Shown here in pieces: positions 49,323 through 59,356 of a stretch of 64,000 nucleotides of DNA. The stretch spans positions 1 to 64,000 of the forward strand of contig PLYP01000006.1 in assembly GCA_003153395.1 (NCBI GenBank). The letters are read 5' to 3'. This DNA is from Candidatus Saccharimonadota bacterium. Lineage in GTDB: Bacteria; Patescibacteriota; Saccharimonadia; Saccharimonadales; UBA4665. Position 1 is the first letter of the stretch. The number at the start of each line of letters is the position of its first letter. Position numbers and translations under genes: made by a program. The notes below the pieces were generated by a model. The model was given only the letters and a program-made list of their open reading frames with translations, was not told the origin of the DNA and did no database searches.

Positions 49323-50852
49323 CTATTTTAGAAACTCAGCAGGTTGATTATATCGAGGCGTAAGCGGACCTAGTACGTGTTGAACGGCATGATTAGCGTC
49401 ATAAACTATTTGATTATGCCAGTACCAAGCATCATTACTTCTGAGTATATAGGTTAGTGCTCCGCCGCCCCAGAACAATGAGAAAATTACGACCACCATC
49501 GTAGCAACTTTTATCCTTATATGATTCTTTAGAATTATAGATACGCTCATAACCATCATAAGTATTATGGGCAGTAATATAGGTATTAGATAGCGACCAT
49601 TTATTGCGACAGGCTGTCTAGTATCCAGGAAAGATTTAAACTCATCCAGCCAAAGTGTCACTATATATATTACGGAAAGAAGAGCTAGCAGTACTATATT
49701 TGAAGCTTCATACTGCCTTAGCAGCCTCTTAAAGCTTATAAGTACAGCGACTATCCCAATCGCCACAAAAACCACGGCGCTAAGAGATGGCACAGGCAGG
49801 GGACCACGAGTCTGATATAGCGTTCCTGGGCCATCTACAGTAAAAAATATTCTTAGCCACATACCATAAAACCAGTCGGCTCCAAAAGTAACAATACCTT
49901 TCTCAGTCCCTATTTCCGTATCTATGCGATTTATCTTAAAGTCATAGTCCCTTATCCAAGGTCCGTAGGCGCTACATTCTTTTATGCTTAAAACCTTGTC
50001 GCATTCCGGCGTAGGTGTATGGTATTTTATTAAATTGACCGCATAACGCTGACCGAAGAGAGTCAAACTAATTAGTAAGCCGGCAACTATAATTATTCTA
50101 AGTTTGACAGAATGTTTTTTCCATCCCCCGTGTATTTCTTTTATTAATTCTTTACTTATTCCAAAAGTCTTCACTAAACGGAAAATAATAAATCCGCTTA
50201 CAATTACAGCGATTGGTAAGAACGCATACTTAACTAGGCTTCCAAGTAACATTAGACAAATTAGACTAGTAAATAAAGATAGGTTAAATCTTTTTTTCTT
50301 TAACTCGTCGCTAAATCTAAAAGCTAGTAGTAGAGTTAAACCGGTAACAGGAAAGAAAAGGTTATCGTAGTTTATCTGGGCGGCAAGCAGACTAACTACC
50401 GGCAGAAGAATAAAAATTAAGCAAGTTATATTCACTAACCTTAAAGACGCTCCTGTCTTAAGCAGAACTTTTTTGAAAATAAATAGACCCCATGTAAATA
50501 AGGCAATATTAATTGCTCTAAGAATCAATACTTGAACAGTTTGGCTATTAGTAAAAACGCTAATGAGTCGATAGGGAAAGCTCATTAGATACTGATAAAG
50601 GTACGATGGGTCTCTAGCGAGCGCTCCGTAAGCATCTCCGCCTGCTGGCTGATGTGACCAAAAAGGACTAATATGATGCGCGTATAAACGAATAATTCCT
50701 AAGTGAAAATCCTCATCAAAAGCCATAGGATATCTGCCACTAAGGGCAATCCATGCTGCCTGAATTACCAGAAAACCTGCAATAAGATAGAAAAATTGTT
50801 TATTATCAATTAATCTAAGCAAACTTTTACCGAAATGTTTTATATACTTCAC
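49323..50852 (-). CDS. GT-C-like multi-pass membrane protein
   Basis: 509 residues, about 11-13 helices. The first extracytoplasmic loop has MAFDEDFHLGIIRLYAHHISPFW (acidic D-E-D as in PMT/DUF2142-type transferases) and a QPAGGDAYG stretch. Likely uses a lipid-linked sugar made by the convergent GT2 enzyme, whose stop is 1 base away. No exact family assigned. Confidence 0.7.
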   Translation of the reverse strand: MKYIKHFGKSLLRLIDNKQFFYLIAGFLVIQAAWIALSGRYPMAFDEDFHLGIIRLYAHHISPFWSHQPAGGDAYGALARDPSYLYQYLMSFPYRLISVFTNSQTVQVLILRAINIALFTWGLFIFKKVLLKTGASLRLVNITCLIFILLPVVSLLAAQINYDNLFFPVTGLTLLLAFRFSDELKKKRFNLSLFTSLICLMLLGSLVKYAFLPIAVIVSGFIIFRLVKTFGISKELIKEIHGGWKKHSVKLRIIIVAGLLISLTLFGQRYAVNLIKYHTPTPECDKVLSIKECSAYGPWIRDYDFKINRIDTEIGTEKGIVTFGADWFYGMWLRIFFTVDGPGTLYQTRGPLPVPSLSAVVFVAIGIVAVLISFKRLLRQYEASNIVLLALLSVIYIVTLWLDEFKSFLDTRQPVAINGRYLIPILLPIILMMVMSVSIILKNHIRIKVATMVVVIFSLFWGGGALTYILRSNDAWYWHNQIVYDANHAVQHVLGPLTPRYNQPAEFLK

Positions 50853-50954
50853 GTTTTTTAAAATTACTTGTCCTATTATAACCCTATTACTGAAAACACA
50901 CTTAAGCGTTTAAATTTATGCCAAAAAATAAATTAAGCTAATATATAAGTAGTT

Positions 50955-51821
50955 ATGTGGAAAAAAATATTTAAACCGATCCTGGCCATAATTATTTTCA
51001 TTGGTACAATAGTTTTCTTTATTTATTATTTTGCATCGCATGCTAGCGTTAGGCAGCAGCTGTCACATTTATCTTTAGTAAAAATAGCTATTTTAATAAT
51101 GCTTTACATGTTAACTATGCTGGCTTTAGCTCTAGTTAATATATCTACATTGAGACTAGTAAAAATAAAAGCTTCCGGACGCGAAAGTATTTTATTAACT
51201 GCCTATACAGCTGTCGTAAATTTTTTCGGACCCTTACAGAGCGGACCAGCAGCTAGAGCCGTATATTTAAAAAGAAGATATAGTGTAGACCTAAAGAAAT
51301 ATTCTGTTGCAACACTTGTATATTACTTTTTTTGGGCAGCATTTAGCGGTATCTTCTTACTTTCAGGATTACTCAAATGGTGGTTAATACCTCTTTTAGC
51401 TATTTGCGTAACGTTGCTTTACTTGTTAAGTAAACATGAATTTATAAAAAACAAAATGCGTTTACTTGATTTAAAGGCCTGGTATTTACTAGCCCTAGCC
51501 ACGTTTGCCCAGATATCGATCATTACTGTCATCTACTTTATTGAGCTTCATTCGGTGACTCCTGCAACACATTTTAGCCAAGCAATTATATATACCGGGG
51601 CTGCCAACTTTGCGCTCTTTGTTTCAATTACTCCGGGAGCATTAGGATTTAGAGAAACTTTCTTAGTTTTTTCTAAGCATTTACACCATATAAGTAATTC
51701 AAGTATCATAGCAGCTAATATTATCGATCGTTCAGTTTACCTTATAGTTCTCATCATATTGGCGCTAATAATCGTACTCACACATGCCAGCAAATATTTA
51801 GGTATGAAATCTGAAAAATAA
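50955..51821 (+). CDS. Flippase-like membrane protein (UPF0104), second copy
   Basis: 288 residues with about eight helices. Conserved FGPLQSGPAARAVYLKRRY (about 89-107) and FVSITPGALGFRETFLVF (about 224-241) match the MprF/AglD-like flippase family. Only distantly similar to the copy at 41864. A TATA-rich stretch ends a few bases before the ATG. Confidence 0.8.
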   Translation: MWKKIFKPILAIIIFIGTIVFFIYYFASHASVRQQLSHLSLVKIAILIMLYMLTMLALALVNISTLRLVKIKASGRESILLTAYTAVVNFFGPLQSGPAARAVYLKRRYSVDLKKYSVATLVYYFFWAAFSGIFLLSGLLKWWLIPLLAICVTLLYLLSKHEFIKNKMRLLDLKAWYLLALATFAQISIITVIYFIELHSVTPATHFSQAIIYTGAANFALFVSITPGALGFRETFLVFSKHLHHISNSSIIAANIIDRSVYLIVLIILALIIVLTHASKYLGMKSEK

Positions 51822-51934
51822 TAATCGATTAATGACTTATTTTGTTAGCGTAATTTGGCGTTTTTGATTGCTTTAAGTCTTAATATTAATTTTACTAACT
51901 CTCGCTTTATACAGCTATTTTTCAATCATCGCCT

Positions 51935-51940
51935 TATAAT
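51935..51940 (+). promoter_or_regulatory. -10 box of the OmpR-type regulator gene
   Basis: Perfect TATAAT ending 7 bases before ATG 51948, so transcription would begin at the start codon itself. No -35 box is evident. Confidence 0.65.
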
Positions 51941-51947
51941 AGAGTAT

Positions 51948-52631
51948 ATGAGAATACTGGTAGTTGAAGACGAACCGAAAATAGCCCATGCCATTAAGCA
52001 GGGACTTGAAATTAAAGGCTTTGCTGTAGACGCAGTTTATGACGGCGATACTGGCCTAAGTTATGCGCAGGATCCTGACTATGACGTTATTGTTCTTGAT
52101 CGCATGTTACCGGGGAGTATTGATGGAACTGAGCTATGTAAAAAACTAAGAGAAAATAAAATTAACACACCGATACTAATGCTTACTGCTCGCGGCACTA
52201 TTGGCGATAAGGTAGAAGGATTGAATAGCGGGGCAGACGATTATCTGGTAAAACCTTTTTCATTTGATGAGCTTACTGCTCGTGTCAGAGCCTTATTAAG
52301 ACGTCCGCCAGTCCAAGTAGGCGCTGAGCTAAAAGTAGCCGATCTTACGGTAGACACCAATAATTACGTAGTAAAAAGAGCGAAAGAAGATATTAAATTA
52401 TCTCATAAAGAATATGCGCTTCTAGAATACATGATGCACCACGAAGGACAGATAATAACTAAGGATATGATAATAAATCATGTTTGGGATCAGGATGCCG
52501 ACATATTACCAAATACTATAGAAGTATATATAGGATATTTACGCAATAAGATTGATCGGCCATTCCCACGTTCGCCTCAGCTACTTCACACCATGAGAGG
52601 CTTTGGCTATAAATTGAGTGCCACAAATTAA
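51948..52631 (+). CDS. OmpR/PhoB family response regulator
   Basis: 227 residues: REC domain with VEDEPKIA (about 6-13), phospho-acceptor in VLDRMLPG (about 50-57), Thr in MLTARG and Lys in YLVKPF, then a winged-helix DNA-binding domain (SHKEYALLEYMMHHEGQII, LRNKIDRPF, MRGFGYKL). The start at 51948 gives the canonical MRILVVEDE and fits the -10 box; an ORF extension to 51855 has no support. The kinase gene follows 8 bases later. Confidence 0.93.
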   Translation: MRILVVEDEPKIAHAIKQGLEIKGFAVDAVYDGDTGLSYAQDPDYDVIVLDRMLPGSIDGTELCKKLRENKINTPILMLTARGTIGDKVEGLNSGADDYLVKPFSFDELTARVRALLRRPPVQVGAELKVADLTVDTNNYVVKRAKEDIKLSHKEYALLEYMMHHEGQIITKDMIINHVWDQDADILPNTIEVYIGYLRNKIDRPFPRSPQLLHTMRGFGYKLSATN

Positions 52632-52639
52632 ATATTGCA

Positions 52640-53659
52640 ATGTTTAGATCAGCTACATTTAAATTAACCCTCTGGTACATAGCAATAGTTATGAGCATAA
52701 GTTTATTGTTTAGTATTGCGCTTTATAATGTCACGACCCACGAACTCGACAGGGGTCTTCAAAGCGAATCTCGAAGCCTTTATAATCAGTTTCCAATCTT
52801 TCAAAATGATCCCCGTTTTGGTTTTAAGCCTAATACTTATTACGACGACTCTACCCATAGAATATTACTTCGTTTAATCGGCTTTAATATGATAGTTTTA
52901 GTAGCTGCTGGCTTTACAAGCTACGGGCTTGCCAGGCGAACTTTGCGGCCTATTGAGGAAGCTCATGAGCAGCAAAAAAGATTTACTTCAGACGTATCGC
53001 ACGAACTTAGAACTCCACTGACAGCTATAAAAATGGAGAGCGAAGTGGCACTCCTTAAATCCAAAGCTGACGCTAGTGAGCTTCGGGGAACTATTAAAAG
53101 CAACCTCGAAGAAGTTGCAAAACTTGAGTCTTTAATTAATAATCTTCTTAGATTAACTCGCCTAGATGCCGATGAAGTCCAACATATATTTACAAAAGTT
53201 AATTCTAAAGATATTGTAAGCCAAGCAGTAGATCAGGTTAAAAAGACTGCTGAGAATCATAAGATATCTATAAACGTAAACGTTTCTAATGCTTCGCTTG
53301 TAGCAGATAAAGAAAGTTTGTCTCAGTTACTGGTCATACTGCTGGATAACGCGATTAAATACAGTCCGAAAGACAGTAGCGTTTTAGTAGAGTCTATACC
53401 AAATAAAGATAATGTGATTTGGAAGATAAAAGACGAAGGTTCTGGAATTGATCCTAAACATCTTGATCACGTATTTGACAGGTTTTATAGAGCTGACTCA
53501 TCAAGGACAAAGAATGGAAGCGAAGGGTATGGATTAGGCCTGAGCATTGCAAAAATGATAGCCGACATCCATCAAGGAACAATAACTATATCGAGTAAGC
53601 TAAAAAAAGGTACGACTGTTACTGTAATTATTCCTAAAAATACTGTTACTACTAGTTAA
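52640..53659 (+). CDS. Membrane sensor histidine kinase
   Basis: 339 residues. Two membrane helices (about 12-31 and 80-98) enclose a short outer loop of about 48 residues, and a partial HAMP-like link (RRTLRPIEEAHEQQKRF) leads to HisKA with SHELRTPLTAIK (about 120-131) and HATPase: LLVILLDNAIKYSPKD, KDEGSGIDP, FYRADSS and GYGLGLSIAKMI. Partner of the regulator directly upstream. CiaH/SaeS-like layout; signal unknown. Confidence 0.92.
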   Translation: MFRSATFKLTLWYIAIVMSISLLFSIALYNVTTHELDRGLQSESRSLYNQFPIFQNDPRFGFKPNTYYDDSTHRILLRLIGFNMIVLVAAGFTSYGLARRTLRPIEEAHEQQKRFTSDVSHELRTPLTAIKMESEVALLKSKADASELRGTIKSNLEEVAKLESLINNLLRLTRLDADEVQHIFTKVNSKDIVSQAVDQVKKTAENHKISINVNVSNASLVADKESLSQLLVILLDNAIKYSPKDSSVLVESIPNKDNVIWKIKDEGSGIDPKHLDHVFDRFYRADSSRTKNGSEGYGLGLSIAKMIADIHQGTITISSKLKKGTTVTVIIPKNTVTTS

Positions 53660-53910
53660 GTCGAAGAGAATAAACGTTTACGAGCAATGAATATTTCAAG
53701 GCTTGCAAAAAATAAGTATGCTAAACCACTCAGGCAAGTACTAATTATTGCGGCATGCTCAAATATTATTAATGCTATTCCGCTTAAAAGCGTAAGTCCA
53801 ACTAAAACATAGCTTAAGTGAATTCTATTACTTGATGGAAACACTACTAAGATTGTCGTAAATATTAAGCTTAATACGGCGATAATTACATGGGTTAGTA
53901 TAAGAATCAT
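53656..53910 (-). CDS. Small three-helix membrane protein, 84 aa
   Basis: Three predicted helices over almost the whole length, ending in a basic RKRLF tail. No family recognised. Minus-strand TATAAT (53918-53923) ends 7 bases before the ATG, so it may be transcribed alone although it lies just downstream of cyoE on the same strand. Its last 4 bases overlap the kinase stop. Confidence 0.5.
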   Translation of the reverse strand: MILILTHVIIAVLSLIFTTILVVFPSSNRIHLSYVLVGLTLLSGIALIIFEHAAIISTCLSGLAYLFFASLEIFIARKRLFSST

Positions 53911-53917
53911 TAATTAA

Positions 53918-53923
53918 ATTATA
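53918..53923 (-). promoter_or_regulatory. -10 box of the 84-aa gene
   Basis: TATAAT on the minus strand, ending 7 bases before the ATG; no Shine-Dalgarno sequence. Confidence 0.5.
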
Positions 53924-53934
53924 CCACTAATTTC

Positions 53935-54870
53935 TTATGGTAATAGGAATGAAAAGGGCAGTAGTATAAAAAAAGTCAGAAGTGTAATTAGGGAAAATAA
54001 AAAAGACTTCTTTGCCCATAACTGATCGTTTTTAGTATTTTTGCCAGATAGAATTATTCTAAACCAAATTAATCCGACAATAGTCATAAGTATCGAATAA
54101 AGTTCGCCGGCATAGCCAAATATACTTAGCGCCCAATTTGAAATAATAAACAGTACAGCGAATAATCCAATTTGGATTTTAGCACTTCTTATTCCTTTTA
54201 CTATTGGCCATAGCGGCAGTTTTGTCTTTTTATATTCATCTATTCTATATATAGCAATGGAATAAAAATGAGCCATTTGCCAAGTAATCATAATGAGTAG
54301 TAGGAGCAGGGCAGCTAGATTCAGCTCTCCTGTGGCTGCCGAATAACCGGCAACTATCGACGCCCCTCCGGGCAAGGTTCCTGCTAATGTTCCGTATATG
54401 CTTTTTCTTTTTACATACCCGTATACCCCAACATAGGAAATAAAGGCAAAGACACCAATATATACAGTTAAGATATTAGTCAAAAATAAAACTGTGAAAC
54501 CAATTATTCCTAAGATTAGGGAAAACAGTATCATATTAGTGCCAGAAATTACTCCAGTAACACTAGCCCGGATCTTCGTCCTTTTCATTTTAGAATCTAT
54601 ACCACGGTCAATATAGTTATTAGCAACACATGCCGAGGCAATAATTAGTCCAGTTCCAGCCGTTAAAGCCAATAAATGCTTTATGTCTAAGTTCCATTTA
54701 CTAGCAAAAATATATCCGGCAACACCGCTCAAGACATTGCTATACACTATGCCGGGTTTACATAAATAGTAATAAGGCTGAAGCTTAGACCTATATGTTT
54801 TGAGACTAGCACCTGCTACTAGACTGAGCGGTAAATCTGATGAGGCAGTACTTCCTTTAGATTCCGCCAT
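53935..54870 (-). CDS. cyoE: Heme O synthase (protoheme IX farnesyltransferase)
   Basis: UbiA-family prenyltransferase making heme O for the oxidase. 311 residues, about nine helices. First Asp-rich motif NNYIDRGIDSKMKRT (about 85-99) and second YRIDEYKKTKLPLWP (about 206-220) are both intact. The N-terminal tail of about 20 residues is polar. Its start overlaps cyoD by 14 bases, last of the cyo operon. Confidence 0.94.
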   Translation of the reverse strand: MAESKGSTASSDLPLSLVAGASLKTYRSKLQPYYYLCKPGIVYSNVLSGVAGYIFASKWNLDIKHLLALTAGTGLIIASACVANNYIDRGIDSKMKRTKIRASVTGVISGTNMILFSLILGIIGFTVLFLTNILTVYIGVFAFISYVGVYGYVKRKSIYGTLAGTLPGGASIVAGYSAATGELNLAALLLLLIMITWQMAHFYSIAIYRIDEYKKTKLPLWPIVKGIRSAKIQIGLFAVLFIISNWALSIFGYAGELYSILMTIVGLIWFRIILSGKNTKNDQLWAKKSFLFSLITLLTFFILLPFSFLLP

Positions 54871-55237
54871 CTTGCTTCTTTACATAATTATTTATTTGCG
54901 ACGGGGTAAGCATATGGTAGTTCAGGTTATACATTATCCAAATTGATCCACCTACTAATATGACGACTACACCAACCATAAAACTAAAAACCAGAAGCCT
55001 CAACCGCGGCTTGGTTTCTTTTCCTAGATGCAGAAAAAGAGTTAGCTGAGTAATAAACTGCATTAAAGCTAGAGTTGATACAATTAATGCTAATCCCCAT
55101 TTCTTGCTAACTAGATTGTTCACCACAAGAACATAGGCCGATAAAGTACAAATTAGAGATAAAACAAAACCAACAACATAAGATTTATAGCTACTGCTAG
55201 GTTCGTGCAATGAAATAACTATTTTAGGTCGGTTCAT
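54857..55237 (-). CDS. cyoD: Cytochrome o ubiquinol oxidase subunit IV
   Basis: Small assembly/stability subunit with three helices, 126 residues from ATG 55237. The pattern SYVVGFVLSLICTLSAYVLV, ALMQFITQLTLFLHLGKE and a third helix matches CyoD/COX4_pro. The start at 55237 overlaps the cyoC stop as ATGA; an upstream in-frame ATG at 55285 would add 16 basic residues inside cyoC. Confidence 0.9.
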   Translation of the reverse strand: MNRPKIVISLHEPSSSYKSYVVGFVLSLICTLSAYVLVVNNLVSKKWGLALIVSTLALMQFITQLTLFLHLGKETKPRLRLLVFSFMVGVVVILVGGSIWIMYNLNYHMLTPSQINNYVKKQDGGI

Positions 55238-55857
55238 ACGCCTATGCCTCCGAGCAGGTAAACGATTGTGAAAATGAATATCCATATAACATCTAAGAAG
55301 TGCCAGAAAAGACTAAATAAAGTTAACTGCCTTATAGTAGTACGTCCAATACTGCCCTTGTATAGACGAAATATCATAACAAACATCCAAAGTAGCCCTA
55401 TAGTTATATGAAGACCGTGTGTTCCAACTAGAGTAAAGAATGATGACAAAAAGCCACTTCTATGCCAGCTGTTATTGCTAGCAGCTAGTCGTGAAAACTC
55501 AGTCAGCTCCATGCTCAGGAAGCTTATACCTAAAACGAAAGTTACGCTTAACCAACTAATCACTTGATTTTTACGTTTACTCTGCGCAGCTAGTACGGCA
55601 AGTCCACAAGTAAAACTGCTGGTGAGAAGTATTAGCGTTTCCGTAAGTGCGTAGGGGAGACTAAACAACTGATGGGCACTTTGACCACCAAAAGTATTAT
55701 TGTGCAGGACGGCATAGGTTGCGAAAAGGCTAGCAAACAAAACACAGTCCGTCATTAGATATAGCCAAAATCCAAATAGCGTCTTCGAATCTTCTTCATG
55801 TTTCTCAGCAACATGAGCCGCTTGTTTTATAGCAATGGTTTCTATGTCGCTACTCAT
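55234..55857 (-). CDS. cyoC: Cytochrome o ubiquinol oxidase subunit III
   Basis: 207 residues, five helices, the short quinol-oxidase type of subunit III: FGFWLYLMTDCVLFASLFATY (about 28-48), LTETLILLTSSFTCGLAVLAA, GTHGLHITIGLLWMFVMI and a final WHFLDVIWIFIFTIVYLLGG. Overlaps cyoB by 4 bases and cyoD by 3-4 bases. Confidence 0.95.
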   Translation of the reverse strand: MSSDIETIAIKQAAHVAEKHEEDSKTLFGFWLYLMTDCVLFASLFATYAVLHNNTFGGQSAHQLFSLPYALTETLILLTSSFTCGLAVLAAQSKRKNQVISWLSVTFVLGISFLSMELTEFSRLAASNNSWHRSGFLSSFFTLVGTHGLHITIGLLWMFVMIFRLYKGSIGRTTIRQLTLFSLFWHFLDVIWIFIFTIVYLLGGIGV

Positions 55858-57842
55858 GCCTTAGTTCCGCCATTAAGTGGAATCTCAATCTTTTCAATTT
55901 GTGAAACTGTAATAACTTTTTCGTGTTCACCGCTCGTGGTACGCAGAATTATCGTTAATACTAAACCTAGAAAGCCGATTATTAATAACCACCAAATATG
56001 CCAAATGATTGAAAACCCAATAGTTAATGAAAATAGGCCTATAAAAAAACCTGAGCTGGTATTTTTCGGAGAATATATTGGCGAATAACTATCATTCTCT
56101 GTTTTAGTCTTGGAATGTTTACTGGCCCAGTAGGCATCTCTTTGATTAACTACGGGCAAGAGAGCAAAATTATATTCCGGCGGCGGTGAAGTAGTTGACC
56201 ATTCCAGCGTTCTCGCAGACCATGGATCGCCGCTTAAATCTTTAGTTTCATTTCTCTTCCAAATGCTGACGATAACTTGAAGTATTTGCAGTCCTAAGCC
56301 TATAAATATGATAGAAGCGCCGATTCCCGCCACAATAAATAGCGGCTGCCAGCCAAGTGAAGCGCTATAGTGATCCATGCGCCTGGTAGCACCCATGATA
56401 CCGAGAATATATAGCGGTAGAAACGCTAGTATGAATCCAACTATCCAGCAGTAAGCGGCATATTTACCGAGCTTTTCATTTAATCTAAAACCAAAAGTTT
56501 TAGGGAACCAATAGGTTATTCCTGCGAAGTAGCCGAAAAGTACGCCGCTAACTATCATGGTATGGAAGTGAGCAACTAGAAACAAACTGTTATGCAACTG
56601 GAAATCAATGGGAGGAACAGCCATTAATACTCCTGCTACACCGCCCATAGTGAAAAGAAATACAAAGCCCATAAACCAGATCATTGGAGACGTAAAACGT
56701 ATCCGACCGCGGTACATTGTAAACAGCCAATTAAAAATTTTGACGCCGGTAGGAACGGCAATTAACATTGTTGCAATTCCAAAAACGGCATTGACGTTTG
56801 CTCCTGCGCCCATAGTGAAGAAATGATGCAACCAAACACCATACGATAAGAACACTATTGCCCAAATAGCCCAGACCATAGACTTATAACCAAATAGACG
56901 TTTACTAGAAAAAGTTGATACGATTTCAGAGAATATTCCAAAGGCCGGTAAAATTAGTATATATACTTCCGGATGTCCCCAGGCCCATATTAGATTTATA
57001 TACATCATGGCGTTTCCGCCGTAACCAGCACTAAAGAAGTGCATGCCAAGTGTCCTATCTAGTGCCAATAGAGTTAGCGTCACAGTTAGAATTGGAAAAG
57101 CAAAAGCAACCAGAGTCATCGCTCCAAGAACACTCCAGGCAAACATAGGCATTTTCATTAATGTCATTCCCGGAGCTCTCATTTTTAGAATGGTAACTAT
57201 AAAATTAATTCCAGATAGCAAACTTCCAATTCCGGCAATCTGCAAACTCCAAATCCAATAGTCGACACCTACACCAGGACTATATTTCAGCTCAGATAAA
57301 GGTGGGTAGGCCAGCCATCCAGCAGCGGAGAATTCACCGATACCTAAAGATAAATTAATGAGTACTGCGCCGAAAGCAAACAACCAAAAACTAGTGGAAT
57401 TCATGAACGGAAAGGCAACATCCCTAGCTCCTATCATTAATGGCAGCACCAGATTAATCAGGCCAAACATCAGACCCATCCCGGCAAAAAATATCATTAT
57501 AGTACCGTGAGCGGATACTACCTGTTGAAACATATTCGGTGATAATAAGCCGTGAGCACTACCTACGGATGTTGCTTGCTGAAGTCTCATCATACCGGCA
57601 TCAGAAGCCCCGCGTAGTAGCATTAGAACAGCTACAATAATGTACATAACACCTATCTTTTTATGATTGGTGGTTGTTATCCATTCTTTGTATAGCCATG
57701 TCCATCTTTTTTTATAAGTAATTAAAGCAATTACAGCTAATACTGCAATAGAACCACCAATTACTGCGCCGGCTGTTATTGGACTGGAAGGGAGGGCGTG
57801 CACATTTAATTTACCTAGTATATTAGCCAAATTATTCATCAT
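55854..57842 (-). CDS. cyoB: Cytochrome o ubiquinol oxidase subunit I
   Basis: Catalytic, proton-pumping heme-copper oxidase subunit, 662 residues (E. coli 663). Low-spin heme ligand in AHGTIMIFFAGMG, CuB site WAWGHPEVYIL (His and cross-linked Tyr) and WLHHFFTMG, the two axial His in VAHFHTMIVSG, and the D-channel-like N/D residues in helix II-III appear in place. The extra N- and C-terminal helices expected for CyoB are present. Quinol reduction of oxygen fits subunit II lacking CuA. Confidence 0.96.
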   Translation of the reverse strand: MMNNLANILGKLNVHALPSSPITAGAVIGGSIAVLAVIALITYKKRWTWLYKEWITTTNHKKIGVMYIIVAVLMLLRGASDAGMMRLQQATSVGSAHGLLSPNMFQQVVSAHGTIMIFFAGMGLMFGLINLVLPLMIGARDVAFPFMNSTSFWLFAFGAVLINLSLGIGEFSAAGWLAYPPLSELKYSPGVGVDYWIWSLQIAGIGSLLSGINFIVTILKMRAPGMTLMKMPMFAWSVLGAMTLVAFAFPILTVTLTLLALDRTLGMHFFSAGYGGNAMMYINLIWAWGHPEVYILILPAFGIFSEIVSTFSSKRLFGYKSMVWAIWAIVFLSYGVWLHHFFTMGAGANVNAVFGIATMLIAVPTGVKIFNWLFTMYRGRIRFTSPMIWFMGFVFLFTMGGVAGVLMAVPPIDFQLHNSLFLVAHFHTMIVSGVLFGYFAGITYWFPKTFGFRLNEKLGKYAAYCWIVGFILAFLPLYILGIMGATRRMDHYSASLGWQPLFIVAGIGASIIFIGLGLQILQVIVSIWKRNETKDLSGDPWSARTLEWSTTSPPPEYNFALLPVVNQRDAYWASKHSKTKTENDSYSPIYSPKNTSSGFFIGLFSLTIGFSIIWHIWWLLIIGFLGLVLTIILRTTSGEHEKVITVSQIEKIEIPLNGGTKA

Positions 57843-58717
57843 ATACTGCTCCCATTGGTTATGGGTTCCATATACTTCATTATGATGTTTTCAAATAAAC
57901 CATCCGGTACATTTTTATAATAACTGACGCGGTTATAGGTGCTCGGTAGAGCCAGTTTATTATAATTATTTAAGTTAAGCACCGATTTACTTTTTGCAAG
58001 CGAACTTATCCATGAATTATAGCTATTACTACTGACGGCATCAGCCGTAAAATTCATCCCTGAAAAACCTTTTCCACTAATATTTGCCGATGAACCATAG
58101 TAGCTGCCAGCCTTATTGGCCATTAAATGTAGCGTGGTAGACATACCGGGCATTGCATAAATTTGACCGCCTAGATTTGGCAGCCAAAAGGAATTCATTA
58201 CTGTATCGGAAGTAATGTTGAAACTTATTGGAGTGTTAAGGGGAATTACGAATTTATTAACACTAGCTATATGCTGCTTGGGATATATAAATAGCCATTT
58301 CCAGTCTAGAGCAACTACTTGAACTTGGATTGGTTTAACTTTACTTGCAATAGCTTGATATGGATCTAAGGCATGCGAACTATTCCACGTTATAACAGAT
58401 AAAATAGTAATAATAATTAGTGGAATACCCCACCATATAGTCTCTAGAACTCTGCTGTGGTCCCAGTCGGGAGTGTACTTGGCGGATGTATTTCCTTCCC
58501 TATATTTCCAAGCTATTAATATTGTCAGCGCGTAAACGGGAAGAACCACAACTGCGGATAATATTAAAGCAATAAAGATAAGGCTGCGCTCTTTTTGGCC
58601 AATTACACCTGCCGGCTGCAAGACGGCTACATTTTGTCCGCTTAAATACCAAACTGAAACTGCAAGTATTAAAATAATAGGTAGCAAAATTATTAAAATT
58701 TTACTCTTTTTACTCAC
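57839..58717 (-). CDS. cyoA: Cytochrome o ubiquinol oxidase subunit II
   Basis: 292 residues with two N-terminal helices after a signal-like helix, then a cupredoxin domain: VQVVALDWKWLFIYPKQHIAS, SFWLPNLGGQIYAMPGMSTTLHLMA and SANISGKGFSGMNFTADA. The CuA Cys/His ligands are absent, as in quinol oxidases. No lipobox Cys is seen, unlike E. coli CyoA. GTG is the start. First gene of cyoABCDE; promoter-like TATAGT/TATAAA boxes lie 35-45 bases upstream. Confidence 0.95.
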   Translation of the reverse strand: MSKKSKILIILLPIILILAVSVWYLSGQNVAVLQPAGVIGQKERSLIFIALILSAVVVLPVYALTILIAWKYREGNTSAKYTPDWDHSRVLETIWWGIPLIIITILSVITWNSSHALDPYQAIASKVKPIQVQVVALDWKWLFIYPKQHIASVNKFVIPLNTPISFNITSDTVMNSFWLPNLGGQIYAMPGMSTTLHLMANKAGSYYGSSANISGKGFSGMNFTADAVSSNSYNSWISSLAKSKSVLNLNNYNKLALPSTYNRVSYYKNVPDGLFENIIMKYMEPITNGSSI

Positions 58718-58877
58718 AGTGAATAACCCATAAATATAAGCACTTTGTTTATACTATAACACTCTTACTAAAGCCATGACTAACCGGCATTTTCAAGTCA
58801 GATATTTAAATTCAATTTACCTAGTATTTAAACCAACTGAAAGTTACTAGTGCTTGCATAAAGATATAAATATGCTA

Positions 58878-58906
58878 TTGCTTAATTTGACTTTTTAGAG
58901 TATAAT
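58878..58906 (+). promoter_or_regulatory. Promoter of the 130-aa gene
   Basis: TTGCTT (58878-58883), a 17-base spacer and TATAAT (58901-58906), ending 9 bases before ATG 58916. No Shine-Dalgarno sequence. Confidence 0.6.
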
Positions 58907-58915
58907 AGTCTTTCT

Positions 58916-59308
58916 ATGAATCAGAGACAAAGGGAACAAGGAGAGCTGCTAGAAGTCTCTCATTTTATACCTGAGCGGATCGCCCGACGTGCAGTAGCTG
59001 AAAGTGCTGGTCATCTATTCTTTGACGATTATCTGGTAACGGAAATTACTACGGACAGCAGAGATCTAGCTCAGGTCACTCATGCAACTTTTAAAGGTCT
59101 CGTTCCCTCAGAAAACTACGTCTATCCGACGCGTATTGATATAGATTTTATGGGCCACAGAAGGCTCAGACGCCTTTACGACCACATTCGTGGCAGAGAA
59201 CCAGTAGCAAAATTGAATGTTGAGTCATATAGTTTGCCGCGAAGTGCAGTTGCTTTGCCAAATACAACTGGCACAGGTGTTTTAAGAAATATTGTCGTTC
59301 AGAAATAG
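58916..59308 (+). CDS. Hypothetical protein, 130 aa
   Basis: Soluble; no family recognised. Contains IPERIARRAVAESAGHLFFDDYLVTEI, strands around THATFKGLV and RIDIDFMGHRRLRRLYDHIRG, and a Ser/Thr/Gly-rich C-terminus. It stands alone between the divergent cyo operon and the convergent FAD-oxidase gene, with a good leaderless-type promoter. Confidence 0.6.
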   Translation: MNQRQREQGELLEVSHFIPERIARRAVAESAGHLFFDDYLVTEITTDSRDLAQVTHATFKGLVPSENYVYPTRIDIDFMGHRRLRRLYDHIRGREPVAKLNVESYSLPRSAVALPNTTGTGVLRNIVVQK

Positions 59309-59356
59309 CTTCAACATAAGCTTTACCACTTTAATTCAAGGCATCCAAGACTTACC